A stretch of 64,000 nucleotides of DNA. It comes from Odontesthes bonariensis. Lineage: Eukaryota > Chordata > Actinopteri > Atheriniformes > Atherinopsidae. This document shows, piece by piece, positions 48,901-60,000 of the stretch. Below the pieces are notes generated by a model, which worked only from the letters and a program-made list of their open reading frames with translations, was not told the DNA's origin and did not search any database. Position 1 is the first letter of the stretch, and each line of letters begins with the position of its first letter. Both the position numbers and the translations under genes were made by a program. The stretch covers positions 35,394,663 through 35,458,662 of the forward strand of contig NC_134510.1 of the NCBI RefSeq assembly GCF_027942865.1, given 5' to 3'.

Positions 48901-51900
48901 ACCATATCCATTGTTCTCACATTACTGGCATGGGGACGTTACAAAACAACTTTAGAAACAGCATGTAACTCACCGGGTAGTTGTACGCTCGCGCATGTGA
49001 AAGCCCTAAAGAGTCGATGGAGGATAATCCCATATACAAAGCAATTATATTCTCTAGAAAAATACATACAATACATGCCCAGTAATATTGTTGTAATGTT
49101 TTAAATACTTGAAGGCAGTTTTTCTAGAGAATATAATTGTTTTATTTGGGATTATCGTCCATCGACTCTTTTGGGCTTTCACATGCGCGAGCCTACAACT
49201 ACCCGGTGAGTTACATGCTGTTTATAAAGTTGTTTTGTAACGTCCCCATGCCAGTAATGTGAGAACCATGCATATGGTTTTGATGGTAAGGCTTGTGACT
49301 TTATTGTCGGATGGTTTATAAAGTGGTGTGACGTTTCTGCAGTGTGCAAGTTGTTGTTTTACGTGGAAGGGTTAGCGCTTGCCCCTTAGCCACCACGTAT
49401 TAGCCTCGCATGACAGGCTGAGCGAACAGCGCGATCTCCACACAGGGAGCGCAGATTTGCACCTCTCTGTGTCCTACTATCAGTATTTGACAACCTCTAG
49501 CAATGGAATCGGCTTCAAATGCCCGGAGTTCCCCTTTAATAAAGTATTTGTGAGGCCAGAATTCACCCTGTACATTAGGGGGGTAAATAGTAGTGAAACA
49601 ACACAATAGCGGTAATAATCAGGGACACAATCAGTGGCTGGGAGCCATTGTCATTACCAGAACCGCTCATACAATAAGCAGACACTCCTCCTTAAACACA
49701 AATCTCTTCCTCGGCACGCAATCAGGACACGATTCAAGTCACTGTAGCTTTATAATGTTTACATTTCTGTTGCGTCAGCGTCACACCATACATAACATGC
49801 ATTATACAGTAATCTGCCATCTGATGTTTCTCTGACAAATGAGTTTAATAAATTAGTCTAATGTGGTTTGACTTATTCTCAGATGTGCGCACCTACGGGG
49901 TCCCATCCGTGCGCTCTGACCTTCCAGCTCCGCGCCTCAAAAGAGTCAGCGACACCGTCAACTATGGTGATTTATCCACAGCTGCAGATCTGTTACGTCC
50001 ATCGGTTTATGCCCTGAACGGAGTTCAGCAGGAGCACTTCTTCTGTCCTCGCACCAAGGAGGAGGTACAGCCTGCACACAAGGAGAAAAATAGGATGTTT
50101 TCCTGTTTTATCAGTTTTTATCCTGATTGCTTTGAATGGCAGGATTGTCTTTTTTTTATAAATGTATATTGTTTAAGGGAGACGGATGTCAGTGAAATAG
50201 TAGATGTGTATTTCTGGCACGTCACTGATAACAGGCAGATTTTAGTAATAACTACTTGTAGGAGTTGGGGAAAATAATGGAAACAATGTGAGATAACAAT
50301 CTTATAATTTTATATTGAGTGCTTCAGGATGTTGAGGAACAGCATCATTCCAAAGCGCCAATGGGAAGGAACTCGGGGAATTGTAATCCTCTCATCAAGC
50401 TTAACCTGTTCCAGCTCTTTCAGAGACGATGACTGAAGGAAGCAGCTCCTTACCTGCTGCTCCAAACCAGTTGTTTGATCGTGTTAAAATCAGTCCAGCT
50501 GTTCCACATCACTGCTGTGCTCTTTGTACCAAACTTCAAACTGATTTAGGCGTGTAAATCTGAAGCATTGTCAACCCTGAAGATCGCACCACCCCTGGGA
50601 AACGGATGGTTGTCCAAAACACTCCTCAGAAGTAATTCTGCCATGCAGTGCTGCTACAGAACCAAAAAAAGATCTTGTGATTTAGGCCAAACCACCTGGA
50701 TCAAAGGCTGCTTTAGGCGTTCCTCCATACATGAATGCATCTGGATCATGGATGTTTGAAAGATGTTGGTGAAGCTCAGCAGACACTTTAGAAGCTTTCT
50801 CTAACAATGGTGAAAAATCTCCCTAACACCTGCTCACATCTGGCTGTTGAGTGCCATGTGAAGGTCTTTAATCGGCACTCAGTCCCACATCAAATGACTC
50901 TGCAGTGGATGTGGACTCTGAATGCCAGTTAAACATTTTCACACTGCACTCATCAGCCAGATTTAGTGAGTGTTCGTGGGATTTTTTGACCACTATAAAA
51001 GGGGCTATAAATATTTTTTTCCCTGTTTTTGCTATGCTAGTGTGACGCTGACAGATCGCTGGTTATGAAACAAAGTGCAGGGTGTCTGCAGTGCACATGT
51101 ATGACTTATGTACCGCTGGGATTCTTATTCATGTCCAAATGTTGAGAAAAATATTGGCTTTTTAATCAGGCCGGGCGAGTTAACACGTTATTATCGCGTT
51201 AACTCATTAACTATTTAACGCCGATAAATGTTTTATCGCGCATTTTAACGCAGGTTTTATTATTGTAAAAGTCTGTTGAATGCATCACATTCACAGTTAC
51301 AGCAAACACCACGAAGCACGGAGTAATAAAATAAAGATAAACAAGCGGGTAACATCACCGTTACAGGTGGTCCTCGGTCTCTGTGTGAAGCTCATGGAGC
51401 TAACCGGCGCTACTTCCTGTTTTACTTGTTTCAACATAAAAGCACGTATTTCAAAATAAATTTAAAAAAAAACTCCTGCATTTACAGCCAAGTTGAATTG
51501 TCTTCTCAGCGTAGTAGTTCCAGTCTAAAATATCACTTAAAGGCAAAACACACAACTGATAGCAGCAAGTCATTCAAGGAAACAGACAGTGGAGCGAGGC
51601 TTCTACATAAAAACTACAGAAACATGCTGATGTTAAAAGTGTGTTTGCACAACAAATGTGTCACACCCAGGGAATGGAGGACGCAGGAGCAGGAGATGTA
51701 ATTCCAAAGCTTTTATTTTAGAGGACAGATGTTAACAAGTTCCTCAGAGAGAGAAACAAATCAGGCTATGGAATTTTATATATAATAATACACTTTTATA
51801 TCTATAAAAATTATCAAGAACTCAAAATCACTCCACTAAACGGAGGAATAACCAAAAGGATCTATTAAACTTTATCTTTAACTAAAAGTCACTCCTGCTA

Positions 51901-52718
51901 CGGAGGAAAAAGCAAATCACCTCTCCTTAAAAAACGGAGGAACTACTCTATGAAAAATGTACAAAACAAAAATCACTCCAACTAGGAGGAAAAACAAGAA
52001 TGCTATAAACTTAACTATCACTGTTACTCTAACAGGACTTAATTATCAAACTTTCTCAGAAAAACAAAAAACTCTCTTGACGAGGAACAAAGGCGAGAGT
52101 GATACACATCAGTCGGACAGATACAACACACTGGCACAAGACAGGGGGAGACGCAGACTCTTATGCACACCGGGAATATAGGGAACAAGTGGAATCATTC
52201 ATACGACAATCAGACTGGAGCACGAGAGTTAATCTTTCAAAATAAAACAGGAAATGACGAAACATGATATGAGACGAGACAAAAACCCACGTGACAAAAC
52301 ACTTTCATTCATATGGCAGCACATTTAATATAAAACTAAATGCTAAAAGCTATACACTACTTTTGAATTAATTCTTGGATTTTGTGTACAAATGCGATTA
52401 ATCGTGATTAATTAGATAAAAATTTTAATCGTTGCCCAGCCCTACTTTTTAACCGATGTTTCATCGACATGTCTGTTTTTAACTAGTCAAAATATTTTCC
52501 TAAACGTGTAATGTTTGACGTTTTAAGTTAAAAACACAACTCTTTGTCGCCTTTCGACCTCTTCTTCGCAGATTAAAGAGATCTTCAGGAATGTCGGCGT
52601 GGACGTTTCCGACGAGACGTTTGAGGAGGCCTGGAAGCTGGCGTCCACGAAACAACCCAACGGGGAGGTTTGTGTCCAGGTTTTCCGTGACACGCTCGAG
52701 GAAATAAAAGCAATCTAG
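42874..52718 (+). CDS. efhb: EF-hand domain family member B (CFAP21), 13 coding exons
   Basis: EFHB/CFAP21 is known as an inner protein of ciliary doublet microtubules and as a calcium-binding partner of STIM1/ORAI1 in store-operated calcium entry. Exons: 42874-42939, 43028-43087, 43200-43343, 44688-44865, 45032-45142, 45265-45394, 45480-45560, 45656-45723, 45804-45958, 47908-48115, 48243-48476, 49883-50064, 52572-52718. All borders are GT-AG and the phases join without a stop, giving 587 residues. Family signatures are [12 protein letters not shown] (43-54), YGV/FGI-type repeats ([29 protein letters not shown]) and paired EF-hands. Loop 1 (330-341, [12 protein letters not shown]) lacks acidic ligands at loop positions 3 and 5; loop 2 (366-377, [12 protein letters not shown]) is canonical. 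Human EFHB is longer (833), mainly at the N-terminus. The first two exons are the least certain. An AATAAA lies at 52867-52872. Confidence 0.93.
43843..44148 (-). CDS. BED-finger ORF, copy D (zinc ligand lost)
   Basis: 101 codons still open, but the first His of HLKAKH is Pro (KYPLKAKH) through one base change at 44006, and HFHF reads LFHF. The C-x2-C...H-x4-H zinc site is therefore incomplete and the finger should not fold normally. Confidence 0.65.
   Translation of the reverse strand: MEKGTELLLGLFHFKVLPDGGVDRTKVICKHCQVELSSQRSSSSLKYPLKAKHTTDSSKSFKETDSGARLLHKNYRKMLMLKVCLHNKCYGTFIHMAAHLK
44263..44500 (+). repeat. tRNA-derived SINE passenger, copy D, interrupted
   Basis: Head ggggtggtttgtggcgcagt and B-box-like ggttcaagttcc; the 'agaggctatag' segment is replaced at about 44307-44376 by an 'agaatcagaatcagaaaaaa' stretch with tttatttatttat repeats, which looks like a short LINE tail insert. 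Confidence 0.65.
46092..46490. repeat. LINE-tail-like sequence with tagaa microsatellite and A/T-rich run
   Basis: A (tagaa)n run (46092-46110) leads into 'tactttattcatcccccaaa', a sequence found at the 3' ends of several teleost LINEs, then about 300 bases of taa/aaat-rich sequence. Located in efhb intron 9. The rest of 46490-47020 shows nothing recognised. Confidence 0.5.
47025..47170 (+). repeat. Dispersed repeat ('gtccatccatccat ... ggtgggagcccatctc')
   Basis: Contains the motif set 'gggaacccgtccatccatcc', 'aatccaactcagggtggg' and 'ctggttaccagtccatcac' typical of a dispersed teleost repeat of uncertain class. Diverged pieces with 'gatggactggcgaccc' occur at 3790-3850 and 'cgccggtccatcac' at 11298-11312. 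Confidence 0.4.
47526..47766 (+). mobile_element. LTR-like segment with TATA box and poly(A) signal
   Basis: A TATAAA (47585-47590), a GC-richer stretch with cctgcgggagctctg, and an AATAAA (47691-47696) followed by a T/G-rich end give the U3-R-U5 order of an LTR in about 240 bases, roughly TGTTGAACC to ATCTAACA. No target duplication could be assigned and no partner LTR is present, so borders are tentative. It lies in efhb intron 9. Confidence 0.45.
48638..49539. mobile_element. Long fold-back MITE, TTAA target (efhb intron 11)
   Basis: TTAA at both ends (48638-48641, 49536-49539), termini AGGGGAACTCCGGGGC / GCCCGGAGTTCCCCT. Arms 48642-49062 and 49119-49535 are each about 420 bases and nearly complementary, with a 56-base loop. 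It is a different family from the 17436 and 59548 copies but shares the TTAA-AGGG end type. It occupies most of the 1.4-kb intron between exons 11 and 12. Confidence 0.85.
51487..51672 (+). pseudogene. Truncated BED-finger ORF, copy E
   Basis: From CQVELSSQ onward the frame matches copies A-D (through [14 protein letters not shown]), but the CKHC half of the finger is missing and the end is cut by the insert. The last codons reappear at about 52302-52330 (actttcattcatatggcagc). Confidence 0.7.
51660..52300. mobile_element. Unclassified insert splitting copy E
   Basis: About 640 bases starting tgtcacacccagggaatgg and ending near cccacgtgacaaaac; the tgtcac/gtgaca ends are inverted. The middle has four to five 'cactcc..acggagga' units (51835-51990), a short internal tandem pattern. 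No coding region and no recognised family. Confidence 0.5.
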
Positions 52719-55700
52719 TTTTCACAAAGAGCTTTTTTAAAGACCTAATTAAACTGAGTAAATATTCATTCATATTATTTTGCTCAGCCTTATCAAAGCC
52801 TGTCAGATTAGTTGTTTTTGAATGATGTCACGTGTCGTTTGAGTTCTGTTTCAGTGCATTTGGGGTAATAAAACACAGTTGTTTGTCATTATGTTGTCAT
52901 ATGAAGGTAGAAGTTGTCTTCTGGGGATCTGAAAGAACAAAATCTGTGTTCAGTTTGAACTCTGCTTGAACCTCGCAATAATACCATAAATAATCAAAAG
53001 CAGTATGTTAAGTTTCAGTCTTCTCTGTGCCAGCAGAGTCTGTTTGATTGGGATAATAACCTCATGATACTAAACATCATCAGCATGTTACCTGTTTGTC
53101 ACATATTCTAGTCAAATGACTTAACCCTTTTATTTAAAAACAACAACTACATAACAAAGAGCTAAAACATAAACCCGATTATAATAAAAAAGGATTGAAT
53201 TGTTAACTAAGCTGTCTCTGAACCTCTTTTGATGGGTTGAGCTTTTTAGAAGTCTACCTTTCCAGCTGCTACATGAATTTACTGGAAGCCAGCTTACAGT
53301 TTCTGGCAGGTTACACATTCAAGTACAGACAAATATGTGGTTGGTTGTTTGTAACTGTAGTCTGAAGGACAGAAATGATTAAACAATCCTCTCTCTGTAT
53401 GTCAGAAGTAGGCACAAAGACGTCAGTTTGTGGAGCGCCATTTGGAAGCCTTCAGTTTGTCATTTGTCCATCTTGCTCTTTCTGAAGACACAGAAGTGAC
53501 CAGTTGGTCAACGGGATGTAGCTAAAGGTTAGAGAGTGACATTTGGACAAAAACATGCTCATTTGAGGTTTCGTATCTATTTAATTATGGGATTTATTCA
53601 ATCAATTTGAGTTTTATTTCCAGTGTATAGTGCCAAACCACAGAAACAAATGTCCACTACAAGCCAAATATAATCCAATTCATTGTAATACAATCATAAC
53701 CCAGTCAAATGAATTAAAGTCAACATTTGTCCACTTCATGCGAGGCCAATAAAAAAAAAAGTTAAGGAAAGGAAACCAACAGATTGCATCAAAACTTTCA
53801 GATGGAATTTATTTGTGGGTAAATGTAATCTGATACTGGATGACCACTTCCACCGTATATGTACAGCCTTTTTTCATCATAAGGAAGAGAGACACAGAAT
53901 ATCTCCTGTTCAAGCTGTGTTTTACAACATCTACTAAATGTTCTAATCTTCAGACCTCAGGGCTTTGGTGAATTCCTCATAGAGGATACAGATGCAGGAT
54001 TTTCTTTATTTTATCGGTCCCAGTCACAATCGGTGTGTTTTCATGGTCTTTTCCTGAATATCGAGGCAAGTTTACCAACATTTTAACCAGAACAATGTTC
54101 AAACACAACAGATTGGCTCACATTCAAGAATTTAAAAAGGTGTTTTTCTTTGTTTTACAAGCAACAGAAGGCAGCACTCGGTCATAACTTCACCTCCACT
54201 AATTACTGCTCATGTAATCATCATTCTGATTTATGGCCAATCACTTTTTCTATTAAAATGAAACATTTTCAAGAATATTATACATGTAGAAATCTTGTTC
54301 AGCGTTTCATCTGAAGCTTTATATCATTAATTGATTGGTTTGGACTCAACAGTCACTTTCTCCATCTTTTTAAGGGACCTGTGTTAATACTGGGCCTCTA
54401 TGTACGTAATAACTTGTTATTTCTGTGAGTAATTTATGTCATTTCCAAGCATTTTTACATTAAAATTCTATTAATTGATGTTAAGTACACCAGGGATGTC
54501 CACATCCAGTCCTTGAGTAAGGCTGCTCAATTTCTCCATTGATAAAATAAATTCACAACTCTACGACATAAAAAAGCATGTAGAATATAGCATATACTTT
54601 GTTGTCTACAGTAGATCAACCCTCATCTTACTTTGAAGCTCCCAGCTCTCTGAAGTGACGTCGAAGCAGCTTTAGCAGCAGAGAAGCTATCAGGCTTGTG
54701 TTGATAATAATAAACTCCTGGACTATTTTCAAACTTCCAAATGCATCGTTTTGTGAGTACAGACCATATTTGTACTACTGTAGAAGTTTGGTGTCATGGC
54801 ATGTGATTTTAGTGTGGTAATTTTGGAGATACTGCCAGGGTCCGTTAGCACTTGTACGAAGCTATTCGGGATAACTCAGTAACTCAGCTGATGTTCAGCC
54901 AATATCGGAAAAACTTCGGGTGGGCTACTTGGCTGGATGTCACGGTTCAAATGACCCCAGGGTGAATCTACTCTGAACTATCACTTTAATAACAACAACA
55001 CTGATAATATTATTAATAAAAGACCCCCATTCCTGCCAGAGATGTCACTCTTACCTGCATTCAGAACTTCAGAGCCCTGTTGTAATAATGTTCATGAATG
55101 TTCTGTATGAATAATTTCCATCTGATATGAGTGAGGTAGAGTTAGATATATATAGTTATATATTTGTACTATATAACCAGATGAGAACCGATTAGGAACA
55201 GAATCAATAAGCGATATCGATAATGGAACCAGAATTGGTAAATTCTTAACAATTCCCGTCCCTATTCAACACACCTGATTCAGATCAATGCATCATCAGC
55301 AGGCTTGTGCAGAAGTTAACAATCTTTTGAAGAGATCCATTTCATTGGATCAGGAGTGTTGAAGCGGGGGAACGTCTAAAACCTGCAGGACAGCGGCCCT
55401 CGAGGACCAACTTTGGACGTACATTCACCCGAGGAGGAATTGCTGTTTGGTGCTGGTTGGTGACAGGCTGGCAGCCTCGACTGATCCTCAGAATATGAAA
55501 TCGGTGACATAACTATGAGAAAACATTAGCTTTTGTATATTCTTGTCTCGAGTTGTTTTTCTTTAAAATGAGTCACACACAGCCACGGTAAATTGTTTCA
55601 TGCGTTCTCACCACATCCTCGAGCATTTTGACACAAACCAAGCCAAACGCACTCAAATAATCTCATTAAGGCTACGAGCCGCTCCGCTGGAACCAACAGA

Positions 55701-57002
55701 AAATGTAAAAAAATCCCACGCAAACTTGCAAAGGCTCCGCATAATTAGAATAATCCTCCACGTCTGGCATTATAGATCAATTAGCAGCTGTCAATGACGG
55801 AAATCTGTTATTGTATATGTTGTCAACGGTAATATTTCAGCCGGCTTTAAGCGAACGGGTCGACACGTGATATCCGTGAGCCTGTGACTGGTGGCACGTT
55901 GCTGGCAGTGACCACAAACATGAGAATTTTCACAGAATTAGTCATTCACGCTTGCAGCGACACAATAGTAGCATAAACTATACTCACAGGGAATAAAACT
56001 GTTAGGTTTTGTCAGTGACAGCCTGAAGCACGAGATCATATTCCCCTGCCGCTTGCTATGGAAAAGTATCTGTATTTCTCTTGTTTTAGGAGTTACTTGT
56101 CGAAAAGAAGTGCTGGAAAATGCAAAGAATTAAGAGTCGTCTTATAAAAGAAATTTGGGCACCACAAACTGTCTGAGATTTGTACCTTTAATGCTAAAAG
56201 CTGCTAATTGTAGCCTCAAGCTTCCAGTGCAAATTATCCTGGTCAACTCCCAGCTTTAAAACTTCCCACCACCCACAGCCTTTGCTGTCACTGAGGCCTG
56301 TAAAAGTGACATTTATGAGCACAACTAACTGAGTGAGTTAGCTTGTTGGTGCCGGGGTCAGAAGCTGCAAAGAGGCAAACCACCGGTGTGGTGAAATGTG
56401 ATTTAAGCATCAACTCGGAGGGTTCCCGTGTAAATTAAAGGCTCGAGAGTATAAAATGCTGCCATGATTATGCTGTTTATTGAGAGATTTGAGCAACATT
56501 CTTGACCTTGGAATAAATGCTTTGACCAAAAGATAACTAAATGTTCATTCACTGGCTTTACTGCCAGCATTCATTCTTAATAAATAGATGATAACTTCCA
56601 TTTAGTTGACCAGGTTACAAGCTGTGAGTGTTCACATGGCATCTACTGGCATGTGACTCTGTTTTCATGCTAGCTGTAAAGCTCCAGAAGAAGGTGGTGC
56701 ATGAACCTGCAACGTTTTTGGACAACGCAGCTGAGATAGTTTAAAAGTGTGGCCCCAGTGACTTCACCACTGAGCATTTACATCTTTATTCTGTGGTAAA
56801 AATCACTGGAGAGGAGTGTTAAAGGCATCAGAGGACCATTGAAGTAGCACAGTAGGTTCATTCGTTCATCGTTTGTAAAGTCCTGAGGTTTTCAGGTGTC
56901 TGCACAGCTCCGGGTTCCAGGTTCCACTTTTCATGCCATCCAAAACGGAAAAGTCTTCAAACGCCTGCCTGCTTTGAATGTTGTTCTCCAAAATAAGTCA
57001 GT
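52719..57002. other. efhb-maip1 intergenic region, no gene seen
   Basis: The tail-to-tail spacer includes the efhb poly(A) signal at 52867-52872, the maip1 poly(A) signal at 56785-56790 (minus), and a decayed LINE tail at about 53590-53730. Reading frames are short and without recognisable domains; I see no RNA gene. Confidence 0.5.
53590..53730 (-). repeat. Decayed LINE-tail-like repeat
   Basis: 'tcaatttgagttttatttcc..gtatagtgccaaaccacagaaacaaatg' resembles the reverse complement of the L2 tail seen at 14340-14410. Similarity is partial. Confidence 0.35.
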
Positions 57003-60000
57003 TTAACAGTCGAATCCCTCAGCCAGTCTCCAGTGCCAGTGCCAAACAGTCGTGACCGTCCAGTCGGGAGAGGCCCCGGTTGTTAGCTCCCTGTGGAATC
57101 TGCAGAGACACAAACAGAGACGGACATGTTTAACGGGAGCAAAGATGGACCAAAAGCTCCCCAGGTTGATGACTATTTGTTTTATTCGAAGCACAGATGC
57201 AAACCAACATTCAAACTAAGTTTGTTTTTCTCTCGTCTCACCTTGAACGACGTGAGGATTCTGAAAGTGGCTTTTTTTCATCCCGCCTAACAGTCTGTTT
57301 GCTCACCTTTAGGATAACATTTGACGCGTTGCAGGCTTTGCCAGAGAGGATTCTAAGATCAGGAACAATAGGGAGAGCAGTCTGGCTAACTAGATAGGTG
57401 GGTATTAGGCAGAATAGCCACAGTGTGGTCCAACAGCAAACTGGATTACTGACTAGAAGCAGAAAGAGGCTTTGACTGTTGGCACCGGGTGTGCAGCCAT
57501 TTCCTCCTTTTGTTTAAGCAGCAAATTTTACTTGAGAATTTCACATGAACTGAACTCGACTCTTTGATGAGGTGTTTGATGTTGTGTGATGTTTCTACTG
57601 TTTGGAAGGAGATTAATTCACGGTGCTCTGAGTGGGACACGCACTCAGAGTTCAGTCATCTGACAACATTAAAGTGTCTTTAAGTTGCGATCTGAGCACC
57701 AGCTTAAGCTTAAGATAAACTATTATCCTCGAACACACACTGAAACTGACCTGCGCCATCATATGGGAGCAGAGGTGGGTAGTAACGACTTACATTTACT
57801 TGAGTATGTTTTTGAAAAACTTCTATTTCTAGCAGTAGCTTTAAATCTCTATACTTTTTACTTTTCCTTGAGTAGATGTGTGCAGCAGAAACTGTCCTCT
57901 TACTCCGCTACATTAGGCTACAATGAGCTGGTTACTTTTCTTCTTACCTCTTTGGTATTCTACGCCTCATTATTTTTATCCCCCCGCGTACGCCTCATTT
58001 TAATGTTTTATTCTGACAGAGAGAGAGACTTCCGCCAAAGGCTCTACCACCTGACTGTGTTCCACCAATCAGACGCAGCCGTGCAGTCTGGTCACGTGAC
58101 CATACTCAATCTCAGCGGCGGGACGGGTTAGCTTTAGCATTAGCAGTCGTAGCAAACAAACAAAGAAACAGATGAAAAATGTCAGAACCAACGGTGGGAA
58201 ATGAAGACGCAGACGAGGCCTCATACTGAAAGCATGTTTACCTTACAAAGAGTGAGAAACAGCAGCTACATTTTGTGTCTTCTGTGTCAACCAAAACAAA
58301 CGCACATTTCAGCAGAAACTCAACATCTAACTTGAGGAAACATGTAGCGCTAAGTTTCCTAAACTCATTTTTTCCCCCATGGATAGATGAATGTTTGTTT
58401 TTTAGGTTACATATGGGTTACATATATTTTAAACATTTCCTAAGACACTTTTTTTTAATTGAAGTTCTTGAATTTAAGATATTTTGTAATTAATTCATTT
58501 TAATTTATTTTATCAATTGGATGAACTCTAATTTGCCTAAAGATGATTATTTAGTATTTTTGTCTGTCTGATTGAATGCTTGTGTTAACAAATAAATCAG
58601 ACTTGAAGGAGGAGACCAATTAATTATAATCCACCCACCCCACATGTAAGGAGGTAAAATATGAGCAAACCACCATTTTCTACATCAAGAGCAGCAGAGG
58701 AATGGTGATCTTGGCAGCCTCTCATGTTAACTTTGGGATATTTCGACACGATCATCCGTCTCTTTACATATGAAAACGTGAAACTTCCCATATAATCTCA
58801 AAGTAAATGTATCTGCACCTTTTTACCTGCAATTCAGCACATTTTATATGAAAGTAAAGCAAGTTGGCGAAGCTAAAAGAGAGAAAAGACGCTTTTTTAC
58901 AACGTACTCATACACAGCAGTCGCAATTTTCTTCTGTGGGCCCTCCTCTTCACCAGGGGCCACTTTGAAAATCTTGATACCCTCGGGGTCATCGGGGCCC
59001 TCGTGTGACGACAGAAGCCAAAATCTCATGACGACGGAGCAGAACTTTCTACCTGCAAGGAGAGTGGTGGGTAAAGAAAGCTGAAAATCACACCTGAGCT
59101 CAGAAACTGATGTTACGAGTGAACGGCTTCCTCCTTTAGAAAAGAGCACGAACAGCTTTGTGACTCGCAGAGTGCTTTTTGAAGTAGATTCTAAGAGGTT
59201 CGAGTGGTTTAATTAGGCTGCTAAAACCTCTTTGACCACAGGGCGGCCCTGATGGAACATTTTTTTCAGTTCAAAGTAAATCAGTTTCTCCTCGAGTGTT
59301 CAGACGAGTATAAAATGTGCAACTCAAAAACTCACCGAACTCATCGAAGACGACGGAGATGTCCTCCGGCAGCACGAATATAATATCATCCATGTTGACG
59401 GCGAGCTGCTTCCTCTGAGCGTCGGTGAGAGATCTGCACCTCTTCTCAACGTATTCCATCATCTGGGGGAACGAGCGGGACAAACATCCTTTAAAAACAC
59501 TGACAGATTAGCACTTTGGTTTGATTTATCAGAATAAACACAGAATGTTAAAGGGATAGTTCGCCTCTTTTGACATGAAGCTATATGACATCCCATATCA
59601 GCAACATCATTTCTGAACATCTTCTTACCCCCTGCTGCGTCCTGTGAGCAGAGTTCCAGCCTCGTTTTGGTGTTGATGAAGGTAGTCCGGCTAGTTGGCT
59701 GGGGTTTAAAAAATAAAGCGTTTTGCTTCTGAAAACAATATGCGTTCAAAAGAGTAATACATTTGCATCACAAAATCGTTCTCCAGGAAAAAGTCAGACC
59801 TCACAATCGCTTGGCACTATTTTCTCTCCCTTCGTATCACTGCCTGCTGTGTAGACCGTGCAGACCGAAGTGCAGACCCCTGCTTCCGTGATACGAAGGG
59901 AGAGAAAATAGTGCCAAGCGATTGTGAGGTCTGACTTTTTCCTGGAGAACGATTTTGTGATGCAAATGTATTACTCTGTTGAACGCATATTGTTTTGAGA

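Larger units (their letters stand above)
51166..52444 (+). mobile_element. hAT element related to the BED-finger family, copy E, rearranged
   Basis: Target duplication CTTTTTAA is perfect (51158-51165, 52445-52452). Left end tcaggccgggc is degenerate and the right end GCCCAGCCCTA intact. The 5' half diverges from copies A-D between about 51279 and 51486 and has no SINE; matching resumes at CCAAGTTGAATTG just after an acceptor-like tttacag. The BED ORF is further split by an insert at about 51660-52300. It lies in efhb intron 12. Confidence 0.85.
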
